From Aquilaria yunnanensis (Eukaryota; Streptophyta; Magnoliopsida; Malvales; Thymelaeaceae): a DNA stretch of 64,000 bases. The position numbers were made by a program, and so were the translations under genes. The notes under the pieces are model-generated. The model had not been told where the DNA came from. It saw only the letters and a program-made list of their open reading frames with translations, and made no database searches. Below are positions 34,760-46,387 of the stretch, one piece after another. The stretch spans positions 11,932,001 through 11,996,000 of the forward strand of contig CM077594.1 in assembly GCA_039654915.1 (NCBI GenBank), in the 5' to 3' direction. Position 1 is the stretch's first letter, and every line of letters starts with the position of its first letter.

Positions 34760-36800
34760 ATCAAATAATATTAAAATGGAGACCTCTATCAAGTGAGTAA
34801 TTTTCATTTACAAGATCGTAGATCTATCACAATTTATTTCTTAAAATGATTAAATTCATTCCTCTCAAAATAACTTATTTAACTCTAATCACATATTTGG
34901 GGTATGAGATTGTGTTTCAATTTTCAAGTGTCATAGTTGGAAGTCAGCCTATCTTTTCATTGTGGTGAGAAAACCTGTCGAGAAAACCATTTTTCTTTTC
35001 CTAAATTATTCGAGAAATTATAAATTATGTGATATGTAATAATTTTACGGCTACCACTGGCTCCACTTACTTAGGAAGTAGCAAATACTGCTACTTGCAT
35101 GTGTACTGGGACCTTCGCACGCCCCATAATTAAGCAATAAAACAAATTACTTATTAATTATAAATATCTAATGTACTTAAAGTGAAGCTGTGTAATTGAT
35201 ACCAAATTACTGCGAGGTTGAATAGAAAACAAAGCTACTCCTTTTTTTAGTAAAGTCTAAGCTTTTGAGTTATGCGTGTGAATAGGAAAACAAGCTTTGA
35301 GGTACAATATGATTATGAAGATTCTGAAAAAAAATTAATCGAATGTATTCTCTTATGGTACTCAAAAGCATCTACAAGTAAGATTATATGTGTCTGGGGG
35401 CGTCGAGGTTAGTTTTGTTGTTTCCTAAAACCTGAATCACATCCCGCTACATTTAGTCGCTATACAACTGAATTTACCGCAAGAAACATGGTCGAATGTG
35501 TTGGTATCATATGCCCTCGTTTTAATGCTGGACGAAGGCCTCGTCGGATTGCTCAGATTCACTTATAGTAGATTAGTAGTTGGTTTTGGCGTTGTCCCCT
35601 CCGATAAAGGAATGGTCAAAACCGAAGCGGTTACCGCCTTTTCCCCTTTTGCTGACCTGAATATCCTTCTGGTCCAAAAGGCGTTTCCAAGGTAGCGACT
35701 TAGAGCTTTGAGGACCCTACCATTAAACTCCACCGATTTTTAGTTGAGCTCTTTAGAATTTTTCTCTTTTGGCTAAAATCCCAAAATGCTGAATCAACTT
35801 TCATGTTTCTGACCATCTGCCCATTAAAGCTTCTTTTGTTCCAACCAAACTTCCAAAATTAAAGTCCATTAAGTGATTGAACAGAAAATTTTATGAAACT
35901 TTTAGCCCAACTTCACGGCAGCACTTCTAATGTAAAATGTGTTTTAGAAACAACTCGGATCCAACGGTTCAAGTCGGGTCAGTGGACTTGGTTTTCAATT
36001 CATTGCAAAAGCGGTCAAATAGTTTGATGGCTAAATTATAGAGAACGTAATAGTTTAATGTCCACTCTAGGATTTAAGCCTCTTATTTTCATTGACAAAA
36101 AAGTAAAGTTGTACCAAGTATAATTCATGTTCACATAATCCCAGACATAATTTCTCATGCTAGACAACGAAAGAAAAGAAAAAAGTGAATCAGGGTCCTC
36201 TCTGAACTACATTATACTCGATAGAAAAATCAGAGATGACAAATCTTAGAGGTAGGGTAAAATCTGCAACAATGTCATTAAATGGAGGGGTTAATAAAAA
36301 TATCTTTAAAGGTTTTTGAACTTTTATTCGTAACTAAAGTTGCACAAACTTATACACTTATTAAGCCAAGGCCTTGGATGAGAAGACAAGGACAACAATT
36401 TTGAACAGATATTATGATTTACCTAAACTACGTTATGAGTAAAGACAAATAAAAGCTATGGCTATTTATGTCAAGGAAAAGATAATAAAATGGAATAACT
36501 TTCTATATCTAGGAAAAAGTATTAGTTGTTGTTTCCACAATTTTTTTGGCAAATAGAAGCATTAATTGTTACAATTATATAAGGGTTGGGGAGATCTTAT
36601 AGTATAGGTACCGAGAAATACATGTTTTTTTGGGACTTGAAAATACATCTGAACTAATATTGTAATGAAATCATGTGGAGAAGTAGGTGAGCTGGGAGTT
36701 GGACCGACCTCTCACCCCATTTCAAGTGTCTATTTTACCATTCCATTAGTGAAGGCAAGAAGTATTTTCACAATTTCAAATATTGGAGCATACAGTTCAT
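34760..36800. other. Intergenic DNA; no supported gene
   Basis: AT-rich. A 65-codon frame at 35498-35695 lies in a locally GC-richer patch (35400-35700), but I recognise no domain and see no exon partner. Confidence 0.4.
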
Positions 36801-36807
36801 AAATGAT

Positions 36808-36815
36808 CATATCAC
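36808..36815. repeat. hAT target-site duplication, left (CATATCAC)
   Basis: Exact 8-bp copy of 37301-37308. Confidence 0.95.
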
Positions 36816-37300
36816 TAAGGGTGATCAGTATTCGGTTTAAATCGAAAAAACTGAAAAATCGAAAAAAATTTGAAATTCGGTTCGGTTAATACGGTAATTC
36901 GGTTCGGTTTCGGTTTTAGAATTCGGTTAATTCGGTAACCGAAATAACCGAAATTTTTTATACCAAATTTTTTTTAATTTGTTTCATGAACAATAATGCT
37001 ACCAAGTAACCCAAATTAGCTTGGATTCTTATTTTCTTTCTTTCCATAGACAATGAATCTTCTATATTGAATCGAATTTGAAAAGAAAAATGATATCTTT
37101 ATCTCATTTCATCTCTTATAGAATTTAATTATCATTTTTTTGGTTAATTCAGTTTAAACCAAACCGAACCGAAATATTTCAGTTCGGTTTGAATTCGGTT
37201 TTATTGACTAATTCGATTTTTTGGTTTCTTAGCATCCAAAACTGAATAAACCGACTAATTCGGTTTGGTTTAAACCGAACAAACCGAATAATCACCCCTA
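36816..37300. mobile_element. hAT-type MITE (485 bp)
   Basis: Termini TAAGGGTGAT and, inverted from the right, TAGGGGTGAT fit hAT inverted repeats. An exact 8-bp duplication CATATCAC flanks it at 36808-36815 and 37301-37308. The arms are rich in TTCGGTTTGGTTTAAACCGA-like sequence and can fold on each other. Non-coding. Confidence 0.95.
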
Positions 37301-37308
37301 CATATCAC
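37301..37308. repeat. hAT target-site duplication, right (CATATCAC)
   Basis: Exact 8-bp copy of 36808-36815. Confidence 0.95.
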
Positions 37309-38350
37309 TGACTCATGGTCGTTTTAACTGAACCTAAGATATTGTGGGAATTTAATAGACGATGAACCACTAATTTTACTCAGTTATGTTAGCTGTTGGT
37401 TGTAAATATAAAAGCCTAAACACTTTGATATGGAATTAGATTACTTCCAAATCCTAGTGTTACTTTTTAATAGGTACCTATACAAGTAATATCGTATTAT
37501 CATTGTGCAAGTGGTCTTAGTTCAGAGTATTTTTATACAGTCACAAACAAACTTGATATTTCCTCTTTATTTTAGAGTCAAAAAGAAAAACTGAATATGC
37601 TCCTAAAGGGAAAAAGTTGTTATGGGATCGGATTTGCTTTAATCATCCATGAACTTGAACTTTGTCAAGCTTTTCAGCCATCCCCATGCTATGGTTTTAG
37701 GTTCATAAAATAAGTGGGCGCCTTTTCCTTTATTTTGGTCAAAAACATTTTAAATCATCTTTGCAACCAACCATTGGTAGCCCAACAACATGCACAGTAA
37801 CATCAAAATTTGGTAATAATAGCTCTAATTAACACTAATCATGATCCCTGCATTTGGAGCCATAATTGTCACTGCCCATTTGCATGTTCCCAGTTTCTTA
37901 GGAAACAAGTAAAATTTGAATGCCATTGGATCGCTTGCTTATCTTATCATAAAAAGGAACACTATTGCAGTTAAAATTTTAGTCAACTGTAACTTGAAAG
38001 TGAATTTAGTTGCCTTTGTTGGAGGGTTAAGATTCAAGTATCATTAGAAGTAAATAAAACCAACACATTCCCTGTTGGAGAGTGGAAATTCAATTTTAAG
38101 ACATAGGTCTACAGCTATTTCCTCCAACTCTAACGCTAATCTAAGTAGAAATTGATAATTAATTTGATCAGAAAAATCAGTGCTAAAAAGACAAAAAAAA
38201 AAAAAAAAAGCAAGAAAGGAAATCTGGTTCAACATTCACACGTGCAGGCCAGCCATTTGAAGAGGGGCAAAAGAACGGAATTTTTTTCTGTTCTATTTTT
38301 TTTTTTTTTGGGCTCCACTTTTACTGCCGAGTTCACATTCCCTCCAACTG

Positions 38351-38358
38351 TATATAAA
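38351..38358 (+). promoter_or_regulatory. TATA box of the DUF1635 gene
   Basis: TATATAAA lies 194 bp before the start codon at 38552. A transcription start about 30 bp downstream would leave a 5' leader of about 160-170 bases. Upstream, 37310-38340 is AT-rich intergenic DNA with A-tracts and presumably includes the promoter. Confidence 0.6.
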
Positions 38359-38551
38359 AGGTATCGGAGCACAAAGCATTTTGGCGTATCCATCCTTGTG
38401 AGCTTTCGTGTTTCTGTTCTTTCCTATGAGAATTAGTAAAGTAAATAGCGACAGAGACCCCAGCGGCAGCAGCGCTCCAGAGTCCTTATAAGAGACTCCT
38501 AAGCTGAGACAATACCAAACCCACTTGTTCAATTTGGTCTGTCCCCAAGAT

Positions 38552-39404
38552 ATGGAAGAACATTGCAGCCCAATTTCCTTGCTCTACTGCTACCCAGATG
38601 AGGTATAAGTTAGTGGCTTCTAAAGTTAATTGGCCCTAATTTAGTTTACCTGCTTCTTTGTATATGTGGTTTGTAGCTAAGTTTTGCTTCTGGCTGGTGG
38701 TACAGGGAGTGGATGAGCTGAGGCACACTCTTCTCTGCACAACCCTGGAGCTAGAATCAACATTAATCGCCGCGAAAGAGGAAATAGCTAAAAGGGAATT
38801 GGAATTGATTCAGCTCAAAGATGTTCTGAGCAGGGCAATCAAGGAGAGAGATGAGGCTCACGTAAAATGCCACAAGCTCAGCTTGGAGAACCTCTTCCTC
38901 CAGCAGCAGCTGCAGGAGCACCAACATCAGCAGCAGCAGAAGAAAGAGGTTCAAGCTGCTCCAATTTCTGGGATTTCTAGTTCCTGCAGTGAAGATGAGA
39001 CAAAGCAGAGTTCCGGGACTGAGAGTGAGAGGAGTACAGTCGTTTCTCCCAAGTCCCCGGCTCAGGTATCAGATTCTCTACCGGTTCCACAGGCGGCCTT
39101 AAAATTGGCCGCCTGCAGGCCCTTACCGGAGCAAGGGAAGCTCCTGCAAGCCGTGCAGGAGGCCGGTCCCCTGCTCCAGAATCTTCTACTGGCTGGGCCC
39201 TTGCCTCAGTGGCAGCACCCACCCCCACAGCTCAGCACCATTGACATTCCTCCAGTTGCAATTTCTAGCCCTGGACTGCCCCAGTTGGTTCAGCAAGAGT
39301 CCTTCAGCAGTCCAAGTGGCTTGTTATGCAAGAAAAGAGGCCTAGAACTAGCTGGAGATTCTGATAATTCCATCAACTCCAAGTACCAGAGGATTGTTCT
39401 CTAA
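38552..39404 (+). CDS. DUF1635 family protein, two exons (249 aa)
   Basis: Join of 38552-38602 and 38706-39404. Exon 1 encodes MEEHCSPISLLYCYPDE. The 103-bp intron starts GTATAAGT and ends GGTACAG, phase 0, and exon 2 continues GVDELRHTLLCTTLELES. The N-terminal part (about residues 12-95) matches plant DUF1635: a YCYPDE...VDELR start, then a long predicted coiled coil (STLIAAKEEIAKRELELIQL). A glutamine-rich stretch follows (residues about 84-100), then a Ser/Pro-rich, presumably disordered C-terminus ending KYQRIVL, with a KKRGLEL basic patch. No catalytic site is visible and the family's function is unknown. The length fits the family. The alternative in-frame Met at 38658 lies in the intron and would lose the conserved start, so I reject it. 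Confidence 0.88.
38603..38705 (+). other. Intron of the DUF1635 gene
   Basis: GT...AG boundaries, 103 bp, T-rich before the acceptor. Joining the exons keeps the frame and restores the conserved family start. Confidence 0.88.
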
Positions 39405-40185
39405 TACGTGCATCGCTTTCCAGTAGGTCTGGAAACAACTTTAGAAATTAGGGTTGATTGAGAAAAGTTATCTGGAATGTTGATAAGTTACTGGGTTCTA
39501 CTCCGAAATGATGTTACCAGAGACAGAGATTTCATACTGTAAAAGTATGGAATTGATGGGCATTTAGGAGAAACCTTGGAATTGTATACTAGTTTGCCTT
39601 AGGGATCCTAACTTGCTTTTCCCATTTGTAGTTTGAGCTTGACTTATCTAATCAACAATTATGAATGAATTGATCAAGAATTGTTTCATTCTTGTTTTCT
39701 TGTTAGCAGCAACTGTTTTGTTTTTTTTTTGGGGTGTGGGGGGGTTGGGGGGGGGGGGGGGGGGCTCAAATTATTGGTAATTTCTTTATAGAAGAAACAA
39801 ATTTATCTGTTTTTCTTTGTGCTTTTCCTTTTTCTGCCATTACATTAAAATATGCTAGTTATTAAAGGTGTGACTGACCCTGGAAAATCAAGTCATGTAT
39901 CTTAAGATGGATTTTGCTTTTTTCCACAACATTTCATGGGGAGTGTCTGGTCTGCCATTACAGCTGCATCTGATTAGAACTTTCACCATCAAAAATAATA
40001 ATCACAGTATTTAGCCCCCAAAAAACGGTGCAACAACCTGATGCCAAAAGAAAAAGTGAAAATGAAAATGGTCTCATGATCCTCAGAAAATTTGATGGGA
40101 CTGCTTCACATGGGAAGCAAAATCGAAGGATCAAAGTGAAAATAGTAGAAATTGACTTGAGGGATACGAGACAGAGGTTAAAAAA
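39405..40185 (+). other. 3' flank of the DUF1635 gene
   Basis: Probable 3' UTR to about 39700, with no clear AATAAA. The 60-codon frame at 40028-40210 shows no family features. Confidence 0.4.
39731..39764 (+). repeat. G-rich homopolymer tract
   Basis: GGGGTGT then long G runs, preceded by a T run. Potentially quadruplex-forming and error-prone in assembly. Confidence 0.9.
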
Positions 40186-40188
40186 ACT

Positions 40189-40352
40189 GAGTCCAATTTC
40201 AGTAGATTAAGAGTAAATTTCATAAATGTCCCTAATCTTTAGTCATTATTTTGTTTTAGTCCCTAACCTATTGAATGTTCTGTTTTGGCCCAAAACCTAT
40301 TATAATTGTTAGGGACCATTCATGAAATTGAGTCCAATTCCAGTATATTAAC
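40189..40352. repeat. Small hairpin element between direct repeats
   Basis: A 127-bp palindromic segment (40212-40338) has arms AAATTTCATAAATGTCCCTA and, inverted from the right, AATTTCATGAATGGTCCCTA. Around it a 23-bp direct repeat (core GAGTCCAATT) occurs at 40189-40211 and 40330-40352 with a few differences. The long repeats overlap the arm edge, so this may be a MITE-like insertion or a local duplication. Confidence 0.65.
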
Positions 40353-40359
40353 AAAATGA

Positions 40360-40805
40360 GACTCTTCTACGTCTTGGAAGGAAATGCAATTCCTGGTTTG
40401 ATCGATAATATGGCCATTGCAATGAATATCACTTTCATTCTTGGTAGTGTACTAAACAAATGAAAAAATTTATTGTGTGTCTAACTTACGCTGGAACGTC
40501 TCCAAACCAGAAAATAAAATAAACCATTAGAGTTCTGTCTCCTTAATTTTCTTGGAAAAAAACAATTGAAATCTTATTTGAGTGGTAAGCTTATAAGTAC
40601 ATACAACATGAATAATAGCAAAATATTTGAATTTTAGGACTGGCAGAAACATAATTTCATCAACATATTTTGTAAAAATATATAAAGAAACTTTTTCACG
40701 AAGAGGTTTCATAGAAGCACCAAATAGTAGACTCTGTATGGTTGCTTAAGTTTTTCCCCCTTTCTCTTTCAGAAGATTAATGACCCTTTGTAATTTACTA
40801 ATGTA
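40360..40805. other. Intergenic DNA; nothing recognised
   Basis: AT-rich sequence without gene or transposon features. A 61-codon minus-strand frame at 40712-40527 is not supported. Confidence 0.4.
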
Positions 40806-40810
40806 ATTTT

Positions 40811-42123
40811 GTTTAGATAAAAAAAATTTTGGCCCTCAAACTCAGATGACTTGGACACTAAACCCTTTGAATATCAACTAGGTCTAACTTGCCTCTTCAA
40901 CTTGGTAAAATGCTACACGTAAGCCCTTTCCCTCATTTGCTCTATTGGATAAAATATGTTGGAAACTCTTAGCTTTATTTTTCGTTCATTTTCATCCCTA
41001 ACCTTATAAGCTTATGATTCTTTCTTTAACATTTTGAAAAAGTCTAAAATTTTTTTTCTCATTTAAATTTATGTTTGCCTCGATGATGAGGCTCTGCTTT
41101 AACTCTGCTTTATATGTTGGGTGAGAATATAAGGAAAGGTGCAATGAGCCAGAGGCCAGCTTTGAGTCCTCTAGCGATAAGGAGCTCCGCCATGAAGGAA
41201 GAAAAATCCAAAGTGAGGCCTTAAAGTGCAGAAGAGAGGAAGGAGAGAATCTCGAAGTATAGAGCCAAGTGCAAGTAGAAGAACTCCAACAAGATGATTA
41301 AGGATAATTAAGTTGTATTAATAAGCAGTTAAATAGGATGAAAATGGTAAAGTTGGTCAATTATTTTGGTTAGTAAATAGTATAATTAGTTTCCTTGTTG
41401 GTGGCAGCAGGCATGCATATTGGATGCTAGCCGACAACCATCCAAGTATACATAGGGGTGTCAGAAAGTTTCTACATGGTGAATATCCATGAGTATAGTT
41501 GCTATCCAATCATGTCCTTGTTACATTCCAAGGTGTTATAGGCAAAGTTATTTCTATATTATTGATGCAAAGAATGGTGATGGTCGTAATGGAGAGAAAC
41601 GAAAAGTCGAACTCACAAAATTTCAATACTGTGAAGGAGGCACTTTTCATGGAGCCTTTCTATTTTTTTATTTCCTTGTGACTATCCATCTAACACACAA
41701 ACATCTCCAAGTTAGAAGTTTATTAATGTAAAGGGAAATGCTAGACACAGTGTAATGAGCGAGCTCCCTATCACTAGATAGCTCTAAACCAACCTTTAGA
41801 ACGTTGCACCTTTCCTCATATCCTAACCCAAAATACAAAACAGAGTTAGAATAGAAACCTACCCTCAAGTCGAATATGGAAATAATTTTGGGGCTTTTTG
41901 GGAAGGTTGGGGAAAGAATCATAAAACTTGTGAGTTTGGGGATGAAAATAAATGAAAAATATAGCTAGGGGACCTTCAATGCATTTTACCCAATAGAGTA
42001 AGGAGGTAAATGACTTAAGTGTACCACTTCACCAAGTTGAGGGGTGAGTTAGATCATGTTGATATGCAAGGGGTCAAGTGTCTGAGTCCCTCAAGTTTGA
42101 GGAGTAAAAATGCCTTTAGACCT
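40811..42123. mobile_element. Long-TIR element of about 1.3 kb
   Basis: 40830-41180 and 41745-42115 are inverted counterparts. Matching landmarks include CTCAAACT...GACTTGG(A)CAC, TCAACTTGGT, TTTTACCCAATAGAG-like and GCACCTTTCCTCATAT (inverted at about 41128). The middle (41200-41740) has short unrelated frames. No target duplication could be fixed, so the edges are approximate. Probably a non-autonomous Mutator-type element. Confidence 0.7.
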
Positions 42124-42168
42124 TTTTTTGGGGGGTTATGAGTTGATTTAGACGACAAAACAAGTTAC

Positions 42169-42240
42169 ATAAAGCAATAGTTCTAGTAAATTATTCTCTC
42201 TAAACATAAAGCAATAGTTCTAATAAATTATTCTCTCTAT
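42169..42240 (+). repeat. Tandem 37-bp duplication
   Basis: ATAAAGCAATAGTTCTAGTA begins the first unit (42169-42205) and recurs with one change from 42206. Confidence 0.95.
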
Positions 42241-42244
42241 CCCA

Positions 42245-44365
42245 CCAACATATTTTATTTTGAATAGTTTCAAAATTCTGCAACATTCTCCTATTTAATT
42301 AATTATTTTAAAATATTATTTTTCACACTATTATTTTAGTATTCACTTTATCTATACTTTTTTATTTACATATAAAAAGAAAAAAAATAAAAATAAAAAC
42401 AACAAACGAACTTTTTTCATTTCTTAATTTTCATGCCAAATCCAAATATTTCACCCGAAACACGAGCTGAGTATATAATAGAAAAAGCATGGGAAATTAA
42501 TTAATCATATTTAGTCATCGTGGACGTTGCTTTCCAGGAAAGGTTTTAAGCCTAATCATGCTCCGCACATGCTGGCCTCGGCCCAGATTCACAACTAAGG
42601 TCCCACACGTTTTTGGAGCTGTAGTAGGGACTGACTCATTTCAACCTATCAACTTCTTTTCCACATTGTTTGAGGATTCTACTTAGAAAAAGATCCATAA
42701 GTTTTGTGACTTATCTGAAAATGATTTGTTCATTAACTGTCAGCAATTAAACAGACCGAATGTTAGTTCAACAGCATTTTTCAGATTCTAGTTTAGGTGA
42801 CACAAGGCATGCAATTGTAGTTCCCTTCTCAAGATAACTATCCATGTGGATCATGTTCATGTTGAAGTCCTCTATTTTTTTTTGTTTCCATCTTAGATAT
42901 ACGACGAAAAATTTGAGTTTATTCGTATATATGAATAGAACCAAGTGAAATGTAGAGATTGAATTATTATTATTATTTTATACACGGAAGCATCTTTACA
43001 AATTTATAAGAGTGGAATATACTATATAGCATAAGTGACAAAAAGTAACTATTTTTTTAAGATCCGAAAAACAACCAAACCAGCAATTTTGACAACATAT
43101 GAGAAATGGGTAGGGGTGAATCCGGAACCTTCACTCCATATCTTACATCATTCTTCCAAATGTTTTGGATCCTGTCCTAACAACAGCTATCTTAGATCGT
43201 CATTTATTCATTTCAACCCAAAAGAAAATGGGGAAAACTGAATTTTTTTTCTGGTGACGTGGATCAAGCCCAAGTTGATGCGGACCAACTGATGTCCGAT
43301 ATATTTCATCAACCACGAACTACACAGATAATTGAACTGACCTATGAAAACTAAGCTTGGGCTAGAAGGGAAGATCAGTGGCCCATTTGTGAAGATGGGA
43401 GAAAGCAGTCCGCAACCAATTGCGGCTTGAGGCCTGCTGAGCACAAGTCCTTGCAAACTAGTGCAAATTGCTTAAGGGTTTTTTTTTTTTTTAATATGAA
43501 TTTCAGATCTTCCAATCACAAATAGGTAGGGCTATGGTAAACTGCTAGTGAACAATTCTGGTACAGGCTCGTTTTTTAATTTTCTTGTAATTTGTTTACA
43601 CGCTTAACTAACGAGTTTGAACATAAATCCAATCTTGTCTATATGAAAGACATAACTTTTTAAGTTGTTATATCAACTCTTTTGTTTCAGTCGTAGCGTT
43701 AATTCATATGTTTGGTAAATTATATCTGAACTTGGTTGGTTCTTTATATTCTTTTACTAACCATAACAAATAAAGTTGAATCAGCACTGAAACTCATTTA
43801 CATAACCCCATGACTGTTGAATAGTTCCATGGTTGGCTCATTCAAGGCAAAAATACCACACAAACTACCAATCTTTGTGTCTCAATCTAAATAGACCGCT
43901 ATTATTAATTTTTTCAGCTAAAAAAATATCACTTTTGTTTTAAATTGACCAAATTAGTCACTCTCTATTAAATTTAGTAGTCAATTAATGTTAAACTGTT
44001 GCTTCTAATGTCTAATATTAGCAAATCACTTCAAGAGTACATTTTTTTATCTATACGTGCTAATCTCTACATTATTACCCAGTTACTATCCAAATTCTAA
44101 CACGTTCAATGAGATATAAATTCCTAGTTCTCCTTAATTTGTAACAAAACAAACTCATTCACTCAAAATATTACCATGCAGTGGCTTTTTACAGAATATA
44201 CTTATTTCACATAGAAATACTCTCATGATTCCATATAGAGTGACCAATTTAATCAATTTAGAAACATAAGTGATATATTTAAGCTAAACAATAACAGCAA
44301 ATTTGTGCTGAAACAAAAATAGTAGTGGTTTTTTATGATTTTTGCCGCTCATTCAATTTTCAAGG
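42245..44365. other. Intergenic DNA; no supported gene
   Basis: AT-rich, with ATT trinucleotide and poly-T tracts. A CTCTCTATCCCACC motif near 42232 resembles a single Stowaway end, but no partner end was found. Frames at 43035-43241 (+) and 43456-43208 (-) overlap and lack features. Confidence 0.4.
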
Positions 44366-44373
44366 GTTTTTTT

Positions 44374-44393
44374 GGGGGGGGGGGGGGGGGGGG
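44374..44393 (+). repeat. Poly-G run (20 G)
   Basis: Uninterrupted run of G preceded by a T run, like the tract at 39731. Confidence 0.9.
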
Positions 44394-44469
44394 AATTCTT
44401 GGTGGATGCAGGTTCTATTTCATCAAATTTTAAGAGGTGAGGGCTAAATTAAGAAATGACAAAGCCTAT

Positions 44470-44801
44470 CTTAAAATAAAACATATACGAAAAGCATACA
44501 TATGTGTCATGTAGGTATAATCAGATGAATACAAGCTAAAATAAAGTATATATCTAAATACTATTTCTGATGTCCATAGTAGACAGAATCCACCCAGCAA
44601 GCAAGCAAGAGCCACTAGATCCCTTAATCTTCTCTCGAAAATCCTTCTGTTTCTCTCTCTCCAGATCAAATAAACGGCATCTTCTAATAAGCTTCTTCTC
44701 ACTTTGCTTTTAATAGCTTTACAGTTTACCACTAACTGCTTGCGTGTGGCAATCACAAATTCTGCTAAGGCATATGGATGCGTCAAGGGTTTATACCGCA
44801 C
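44470..44801 (-). pseudogene. LINE reverse-transcriptase C-terminal fragment
   Basis: A 111-codon minus-strand frame contains RRSLLEDAVYLIWRERNRRI followed by FERRLRD. This matches the conserved L--A--Y-IW-ERN-RIF linker after the zinc-binding domain of plant LINE reverse transcriptases. Upstream ALAEFVIATRKQL fits poorly, and the C-terminal 45 residues are hydrophobic and probably not part of the family. No RT core lies nearby, so this is a fragment. Confidence 0.55.
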
Positions 44802-44970
44802 CCGTAGATCATAAACTTAATACCCATAGTATATCACACTGTATACTGTTATTGATTTTGAAAAAGATAAAAAAATATTAAATAAATGTAAAATATTATT
44901 TTTAAGTTATATATATTATAATTATTTTTCATTATAATTTTCTTAATATAAATAAAATATATTTACAAAT
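44795..44970. repeat. Second copy of the 'ATACCGCA' AT-rich repeat
   Basis: Closely similar to 21285-21480: both run from an ATACCGCA motif through TAAATGTNAAAATATTATTTT to ATATAAATAAAATATAT. A third, inverted relative may end near 47440-47550 (ACAGTTTACCGTGCAATA). Confidence 0.55.
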
Positions 44971-45477
44971 GGAATCTACTTCAGCAGATGTTACACATAA
45001 TGCTTCCAATTTGTAAAAAATTTTGCTAACAAGAGTAGCTTTAAGGGCGATTGGATGAAAAACAGAGATTATACGAAATTTAAAATAGAGCAACAAAATT
45101 TAAAAATAAAAGAAAGAATTGCAGCAATTTTCAAATCTCAATCAAGTTAGTATGTACCAATTGAATTTTGTTCTTAAAACAAAAAAAGTAACATCCGCAT
45201 TTATTTTAAAATATGTGCATCAATTATATTTTGTTATTTTATCTATGTAAATGGTACATTGATGTGTATGATTTAAGAAATAAGAAAGAAAAATATTTTT
45301 TTGGGTAAACTGTACATTTAGCCCTTGAACTTACCTAAGTCGCATGAGTTGTTCCATAACTCAATACTTAGTGAATATTAGTCCCCGAACTTTGAAAAAT
45401 TATGTGAGTTAGTCCATTACCCCAAAAATATTGATAGAAAAATTATAATATCTCTCATTATTTCTTTTAGTTTGCAC

Positions 45478-46387
45478 TATAGGTGCTTGTTAGGACGACC
45501 CGGCCAAGCCAGGCAAGGCCTGGGCCTGAAGGGCCTAGGCACACCCTGGTTAAAGTTGTGCCGGTCCCATGCCGGGCCTAACCCAGGCCTAGGCCTGCTT
45601 TTTAATTTTTTTAATTTTTAATTTTTACACATTTTTTTTGAAGACTAATTGTTTTAAGACTTAATATAATATTATTTATTAATTTTTAAAAAATTATTGC
45701 ACATTTTAAATTTACTAAAAACAATACAAATAATTCAAACTTATATTTTAAAAATTGATGTCATATTATTGGGGATGACATCTACAAAGTTGATATGGAA
45801 TATTTAAAAATGTTCTATCTAAAATTAAATGATTAACAACCAATTTGTTTTAAATGAAGTTAAATTAATTCAAAATGATTTATATTTATTTTTATATTTT
45901 TTGTCCAAAACTAATTACGCTTGAAAGTCAATATTATGTAGGTATAATAAACCATTGAAAATAAAATTTTTAGTGTGTTGTTAAATTTTCATGAATTTTT
46001 CTTTTTTAGTTCCTAGAAAAGAAAATTTCATAAAAAATAATAATATCATAAAAATTTTACTTTTACGCGATTGTTATACCAATGTAATACGAGCTTTTGA
46101 ATACAATTGATTCAAGGAAAAAAAGATATAAAAAATAAATTATTTTGAATTAAAGTGATTTAAATTAAAACAAATTAGGTTTAAGAATGACCTATGCCTA
46201 CCAGCTGAACTGTGTTAGGCCCAAATCTGAATTGGGTTGTGCCGGTCCCAGGTTTATTCCCCTCTTTCCTAAGGCCTATACCCACCCCTTTACATCCTAT
46301 GCCTTACCCGGGCCCGTGCCAAGTCGGGTTTGACGCAGGTCAGTCTCGAGTTGGGCCAGGCCCAACACACCCCTTTGAACACCTCTA
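45478..46387. mobile_element. hAT-type non-autonomous element (910 bp)
   Basis: Ends TATAGGTGCTTG and, inverted from the right, TAGAGGTGTTCA match hAT termini. Flanking octamers are GTTTGCAC (45470-45477) and GTTTGTAC (46388-46395). The uninserted copy of the host element at 63390 onward confirms that this block is absent there. Arms are GC-rich (GGCCTGGGCCTGAAGGGCC-like) around an AT-rich palindromic core at 45830-46150. Confidence 0.88.

Noticed and set aside
38977..39228. Minus-strand ORF of 83 codons
   Set aside because: Antisense shadow of the DUF1635 exon.
42230..42250. Stowaway-like end CTCTCTATCCCACC
   Set aside because: No matching inverted end or TA-flanked partner could be found nearby.
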